Part shown: positions 62,201 through 64,000 of the stretch, one piece after another
Layout: each line of letters opens with the position of its first letter
Numbering within the stretch: position 1 is the first letter of the stretch
Origin: Streptomyces violaceoruber
GTDB taxonomy: Bacteria > Actinomycetota > Actinomycetes > Streptomycetales > Streptomycetaceae
Length of the DNA stretch: 64,000 nt
Direction of reading: 5' to 3'
NCBI RefSeq assembly: GCF_033406955.1
Contig: NZ_CP137734.1
Span: 310,001-374,000, forward strand
The notes under the pieces: model-generated
Told to the model about the DNA's origin: nothing
What the model saw: only the letters and a program-made list of their open reading frames with translations
Database searches by the model: none
Program-made: the position numbers and the translations under genes

Positions 62201-63399
62201 GAGACCTCATGTCCTTCGCTGCTTGCACCAGGTGTGTCGCTCGTCCGGCCGGCGTTGTCCGGGCTGTCCGGTTCGGTGACCCGGCCGGACTGCGTTCCGC
62301 GCTGGAAGGCACCCATGACCTTCGCCTGCTCGGAGTCGGAGCGGCCCGCGGCGCGGGGGTTGGACGCGCTGCCGGGCACGATGGCCATCGGCCGCTTGCG
62401 GCGGCGCCGGGGCAGACCGTCGCCGTCGGTCTGGGAGGAGGTGAGCGCGGCCTCCGGTCCGCCGTCCGGGACCGGCCGGGCCGTGCCGCGGGCCGCGGGG
62501 GCGGCGGCGGGAGCGGGGGCGGGGGCCTTCTTCTCCGGCATGGCGGTGAGCAGTTCGTGCGGCAGCAGGACCACCGCCCGTACACCTCCGTAGGGAGAGG
62601 AGGAGTCCACCGACACCTCGAAACCGAATCGTTCGCACAGCAGGCCGATGACGGCGAAGCCGAACTGCGGCGGGTTGCCGAGCCCCGCCACGCCCGAGGC
62701 CCGCTCGGTGGCGAGCAGCTTGTCGGCGCGGGCCCGCTCCTCGTCGCTCATGCCGACACCGGCGTCGTCGACCACGACGCAGATGCCCTTGGGCACGGTC
62801 CGGATGTTGATCTCGACGACGGTGTCCGGGCTGGAGTAGCTCGTGGCGTTGTCGAGCAGCTCGGCCAGAGCCAGGGCCACGGGTTCGACGGCCCGGCTGG
62901 TGATGCCGAAGTCGGCCTGGGAGAGGATGTCCACCCGGCGGAAGTGGCGGATGCGCCCCTGGGCGCTGCGCACCACGTCGTAGACCGAGGCGGTGTCGCG
63001 CCGACCGCCGAGCCAGCCGTCGCACAGCACGGCGATGGACTGCGCCCGCCGCCCGAACTGCGAGTTGGTGTGGTCGATCTCCAGCAGGTCCTGGAGGAGG
63101 GCCGAGTCGCCGTACTTGTTCTGGAGCCGGGAGAGCACCAGCTGCTGTTCGGCCGCGAGACCCTGAAGCGTCCGCATCGCGGACTTCAGCACGGTCTTCG
63201 TCTCGTCCTCGGCCCGCTCCTGGGCCGCCTGTACGGATTTCCCGTAATCGTTCTCCAGCTCGGTGTAGTGATCCCTGAGCCCCTGGACCTGCTGCCGCAA
63301 CGCCCGGGCCGCCTTGCGCTGGCGGCTGATGAGCACGGCGGCGGCGACGAGGGCGACGAGGGCGACCCAGAGCAAGGGGTTCCCTGTGTATTCCGTCAT
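62197..63399 (-). CDS. cvnA: Conservon sensor histidine-kinase-like protein CvnA
   Basis: 400 aa. One N-terminal transmembrane helix (PLLWVALVALVAAAVLI, about residues 8-24), a long coiled coil to about residue 110, then a GHKL ATPase domain: LALAELLDNATSYSSPD (N box), VVVDDAGVGMSDEE (G1) and GFAVIGLLCERFGFEV. A Pro/Ala-rich C-terminal tail follows residue about 300. No phospho-acceptor His box or partner response regulator is visible. ATG 63399 chosen. Lead gene of the operon. Confidence 0.94.
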   Translation of the reverse strand: MTEYTGNPLLWVALVALVAAAVLISRQRKAARALRQQVQGLRDHYTELENDYGKSVQAAQERAEDETKTVLKSAMRTLQGLAAEQQLVLSRLQNKYGDSALLQDLLEIDHTNSQFGRRAQSIAVLCDGWLGGRRDTASVYDVVRSAQGRIRHFRRVDILSQADFGITSRAVEPVALALAELLDNATSYSSPDTVVEINIRTVPKGICVVVDDAGVGMSDEERARADKLLATERASGVAGLGNPPQFGFAVIGLLCERFGFEVSVDSSSPYGGVRAVVLLPHELLTAMPEKKAPAPAPAAAPAARGTARPVPDGGPEAALTSSQTDGDGLPRRRRKRPMAIVPGSASNPRAAGRSDSEQAKVMGAFQRGTQSGRVTEPDSPDNAGRTSDTPGASSEGHEVS

Positions 63400-63547
63400 A
63401 AGACTCTCTTCAGGCGACTGACAGCCGGCTTGCTGAATTCCCGTCCGTGCGGGCGGCCCGGTGGAGTGCCCGCGCCGGGGGTAGCTGCCCGGGCTGCCCC
63501 TCATGTCGGGGATGCCGTCTTTCACCCGTCCGCCCGCTCCGCAAACG

Positions 63548-63564
63548 CGGTGATCGTATCACCG
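63548..63564. promoter_or_regulatory. 17-bp palindrome upstream of cvnA
   Basis: CGGTGAT-CGT-ATCACCG (7+3+7, perfect), about 150 bp upstream of cvnA in the 258-bp divergent region. A second dyad, CCGGT-TGAG-ACCGG, is at 63606-63619. Both may be operators; no -10/-35 pair is convincing on the minus strand. Confidence 0.45.
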
Positions 63565-63657
63565 CATGATCAGGTGAATTGACGTCAAGAAGCGCCCAGG
63601 CAAGACCGGTTGAGACCGGCAAACACCCGGTTTCGAGTGATGGGTACAGTCGGCCCC

Positions 63658-63720
63658 GTGAAAGATGCACAAGACACCTTCCGGCCGAGTACGGGTCCGG
63701 CTCGGGACGGCACGGGGTGA
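63658..63720 (+). CDS. Short leaderless ORF (20 aa) coupled to the TauE/SafE gene
   Basis: GTG 63658 lies seven bases after TACAGT (63645-63650), a -10-like box. The peptide (start MKDAQDTFRPSTGP) ends in a TGA that overlaps the GTG start at 63717 (GTGA). No Cys. It may couple translation of the exporter to a leaderless mRNA. Confidence 0.42.
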   Translation: MKDAQDTFRPSTGPARDGTG

Positions 63721-64000
63721 CACCGGAGGCCATGGCCGCGGTGTTCGCGGCCGGCGTCGGGGCCGGCGCCATCAACAGCGTGGTCGGCTCCGGAACGCTC
63801 ATCACCTTTCCCGTGCTGCTGGCCACGGGCCTGCCGCCGGTCACCGCCACCGTCTCCAACGCGCTCGGCCTGATCCCCGGCTCCATCAGCGGGGCCATCG
63901 GCTACCGCAGGGAACTGCGCGGCCAGCGCGGGCGCGTCCTGAAGTTCGGCTCCGGAGCGCTGCTGGGCGGCCTCGCGGGCGCCACTCTCCTGCTGACCCT
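63717..64000 (+). CDS. TauE/SafE-family membrane exporter, 5' part
   Basis: About 94 codons before the window ends. The first TSUP repeat is clear: AAGVGAGAINSVVGSGTLITFP and LPPVTATVSNALGLIPGSISG. Several hydrophobic segments. The start is GTG 63717, coupled to the short upstream ORF; ATG 63732 is an alternative. Transports a small anion such as sulfite in characterised relatives. The 3' part lies outside. Confidence 0.85.
   Translation, partial: MTPEAMAAVFAAGVGAGAINSVVGSGTLITFPVLLATGLPPVTATVSNALGLIPGSISGAIGYRRELRGQRGRVLKFGSGALLGGLAGATLLLT

Noticed and set aside
1..64000. tRNA, rRNA, riboswitch or phage integration sites
   Set aside because: None recognised on either strand by eye; a tRNAscan/Rfam search would be decisive.

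Overview
The window is high-GC actinobacterial DNA with strong third-position G/C bias, GTG/TTG starts, many 1-4 bp overlaps between genes and at least five probable leaderless promoters. Gene content points to Streptomyces: a conservon (cvnA-D), CGNR, DUF742 and roadblock proteins, a second NAD-dependent DNA ligase, and a paa cluster next to an FMO/dimethylallyltryptophan synthase pair. The order of paaE-D-C-B-A / paaI-paaK / FMO / prenyltransferase resembles what I recall of the right arm of the S. coelicolor/S. lividans chromosome. That is recollection, not a search.

Layout. 1-6.6 kb: the 5' part of a Clp ATPase, ligA paralogue, secreted serine hydrolase, and an MFS exporter, sugar O-acetyltransferase and TetR regulator that share an identical operator/promoter. 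6.6-11.6 kb: YeeE/YedE sulfur transporter with a Cys-rich short leader ORF, htpG, DUF4303 and DUF2975 proteins. 11.8-19.1 kb: SGNH esterase, GlxA-type regulator, GAPDH, cyclophilin, a GCS2 ligase/Dug3-like amidotransferase pair, and a TauD dioxygenase behind a consensus promoter and short ORF. 19.1-27 kb: a LacI-controlled glycan locus (GH2, ABC importer, LacI, GH43) with identical palindromic operators. 27-30.3 kb: NCS1 permease, an Asp/Glu-racemase-fold protein lacking one catalytic Cys, and a GntR regulator. 30.3-33.5 kb: a 184-bp MITE-like element, AraC regulator, TauE/SafE exporter, a frameshifted double GNAT gene and a small membrane protein. 33.5-44.5 kb: a large divergent carbohydrate locus (two (alpha/alpha)6-type glycosidases, TIM-barrel isomerase, Zn-dehydrogenase; ABC importer, ROK regulator, Gfo/Idh/MocA). 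44.5-52 kb: RidA, GtrA, TerB, CGNR, MFS, APH-like kinase, alpha/beta hydrolase, alginate-lyase-fold enzyme and a second MITE copy. 52-58 kb: phenylacetate degradation (paaABCDE, paaI, paaK) with paired palindromic operators. 58-60.7 kb: FMO and indole prenyltransferase with a coupled short upstream ORF. 60.8-64 kb: a conservon whose cvnC carries a TTA codon, and the start of a TauE/SafE gene coupled to a leaderless short ORF.

The most unusual signals are these: two 184-bp inverted-repeat elements inserted at TA so that the host gene's TAG stop is completed by the element's first base; short upstream ORFs before three sulfur-related genes and before the prenyltransferase; a racemase-fold protein with the Gly/Cys pattern of arylmalonate decarboxylase; and a glutamate-cysteine-ligase/Dug3-like pair in a genus that uses mycothiol. 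No tRNA, rRNA, CRISPR array or intact transposase was seen.
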